Shown in pieces: positions 5,586 to 6,111 of a stretch of DNA of 6,111 bases (the stretch's first letter is position 1; each line of letters starts with the position of its first letter). This stretch comes from Ruminococcus flavefaciens (GTDB taxonomy: Bacteria; Bacillota; Clostridia; Oscillospirales; Ruminococcaceae), in the NCBI GenBank assembly GCA_902792495.1, contig CADBAC010000080.1, positions 1-6,111 of the forward strand, written 5' to 3'. Position numbers and translations under genes: made by a program. The notes beneath the pieces are model-generated. The model was given only the letters and a program-made list of their open reading frames with translations, was not told the DNA's origin and did no database searches.

Positions 5586-5593
5586 AAAGGAGG
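5586..5593 (+). promoter_or_regulatory. Ribosome binding site fixing the DUF1292 start
   Basis: AAAGGAGG, eight bases before the ATG at 5602. It excludes the GTG at 5569, which would add 11 residues and place the ribosome site inside the coding sequence. Confidence 0.85.
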
Positions 5594-5601
5594 CATTTAC
5601 T

Positions 5602-5913
5602 ATGGCAGATATTGAAAACGAAGAGCTGGATGAGCTCGAAGAAGCTGATAATATGGAGAATTATATCACCCTTACCGATGATAACGGAGAGGATGTATCA
5701 TTCGAGATCATTGACACTCTTGAATATGAGGGCAGAACTTACGCAGTCCTTCTTCCTTTCGATGAGGAAGATGACGAGGTGGTTATCCTTGAGATAATCC
5801 CCGGAGAAGGCCCTGACTATGACGAATTCGTTTCGGTTGACGATGACGAACTCCTCGAAAAAGTCTTTGAGGTATTCAAGGAAAACTACGACGGGGAATA
5901 TGATTTTGAATGA
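5602..5913 (+). CDS. DUF1292 (YrzB-type) small acidic protein
   Basis: A 103-residue soluble protein, very rich in Asp and Glu, with no signal peptide or membrane segment. Its core matches the DUF1292 pattern (PF06949, the UPF0473/YrzB family): ITLTDDNGEDVSFEIIDTLEYEGRTYAVLLP (22-52), an acidic EEDDEVVILEI stretch (55-65) and the C-terminal helix DELLEKVFEVFKENY (82-96). The first 20 residues are an acidic extension. The molecular function of the family is not established. In Bacillus yrzB sits beside the yrrK/yrzL genes, but none of those is visible here, so this copy is away from the usual context or is a second copy. It has its own rightward promoter, divergent from the AraC-family regulator. 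The following hairpin at 5963-5984 lacks a U-run, so its terminator is unclear. Confidence 0.88.
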   Translation: MADIENEELDELEEADNMENYITLTDDNGEDVSFEIIDTLEYEGRTYAVLLPFDEEDDEVVILEIIPGEGPDYDEFVSVDDDELLEKVFEVFKENYDGEYDFE

Positions 5914-5962
5914 TCGCCGCTGTCGGTGATGATCTTACTGAAAGCTTATAGGCAACACTCCA

Positions 5963-5984
5963 CAAAGCCCGCCTGACGGCTTTG
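5963..5984 (+). repeat. Small hairpin after the DUF1292 gene
   Basis: CAAAGCC (5963-5969) pairs perfectly with GGCTTTG (5978-5984) around an 8-nt loop. It lies about 50 nt past the DUF1292 stop but is followed by CACTGAATC rather than a T-run, so it is a poor intrinsic terminator. It sits at the left edge of the large palindrome and may belong to that element. Confidence 0.45.
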
Positions 5985-6107
5985 CACTGAATCTGCGGAC
6001 ATATTTTCCGTTATCTTGCACAGAAATCCCTTGACATACGATAGTATGCCTGCGGAATTTCTATACAATCTGACGGAAAAATCTGTCGGCGCATCTTCAG
6101 CACAAGC
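5979..6107. repeat. Large imperfect palindrome, MITE-like or dispersed repeat, possibly cut by the window end
   Basis: A gene-free stretch whose two halves are inverted copies. The centre is CATAC GATA GTATG (6035-6048). Moving outward, GAAATCC (6023-6029) matches GGAATTTC (6054-6061), TTTTCCGT (6004-6011) matches ACGGAAAA (6073-6080), GACA (5998-6001) matches TGTC (6084-6087), TGCG (5994-5997) matches CGCA (6090-6093) and CTGAA (5987-5991) matches TTCAG (6096-6100). Arms are about 60 bases each, with small internal loops. The outer ends are not certain because the right edge meets the window boundary, so no terminal repeat or target duplication can be read. It contains no open reading frame. 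It resembles palindromic non-autonomous repeats spread by a transposase supplied elsewhere, but copy number cannot be seen here. Confidence 0.65.
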
Positions 6108-6111
6108 TTTG

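Noticed and set aside
6031..6036. TTGACA inside the large palindrome as a promoter
   Set aside because: The only -10-like sequence downstream (TACAAT near 6064) is about 27 bp away, too far for a sigma-A promoter.
1..6111. tRNA, rRNA, CRISPR array, transposase gene or phage genes
   Set aside because: No cloverleaf, no regularly spaced repeats and no matching protein motifs were seen on either strand.

Overview
The window looks like chromosome of a low- to mid-GC anaerobic Firmicute, most likely a Ruminococcus-type member of the Oscillospiraceae. This is inferred from strong AAGGAG ribosome binding sites, sigma-A promoters with extended TGn -10 boxes, Thr/Glu-rich linkers in exported proteins, a DUF1292 protein, and the styles of the ECF sigma/membrane anti-sigma pair and the VanY-like protein. 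No 16S rRNA or other marker gene is present, so the genus is a guess.

Layout, left to right. Positions 1-90 hold two hairpins beyond the end of the first gene. Positions 88-1518 are a two-gene minus-strand unit: an ECF sigma factor (967-1518), then, 9 nt downstream, a single-pass membrane protein (88-957) that is probably its anti-sigma/sensor partner. A promoter with two overlapping palindromes lies at 1603-1662. Positions 1682-3325 encode, on the minus strand, a family 5 (OppA/DppA-like) solute-binding lipoprotein with no transporter genes beside it. A 125-nt spacer that is almost entirely inverted repeats (3342-3441) separates it from 3451-4509, a minus-strand membrane-anchored VanY/M15B-like protein whose catalytic and zinc-binding positions appear to be replaced. 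That gene has a near-consensus promoter. Positions 4627-5430 encode an AraC-family regulator (minus). It is divergent from 5602-5913 (plus), a small acidic DUF1292 (YrzB-type) protein. The last ~165 bases hold no gene. They form a large imperfect palindrome that runs to or past the window edge and resembles a MITE or dispersed palindromic repeat.

The ECF sigma/anti-sigma pair is the only evident functional partnership. The solute-binding lipoprotein, the VanY-like protein and the AraC regulator are same-strand neighbours with their own control regions, and nothing in the sequence proves that they act together. Several products are tied to the cell surface (sensor, lipoprotein, wall-peptidase-like protein), which fits an envelope-sensing or nutrient-sensing neighbourhood by inference only. 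I do not see a clear new multi-gene system. The points most worth checking are the apparently catalytically dead VanY-like protein, the terminal palindromic element and the structured intergenic regions.
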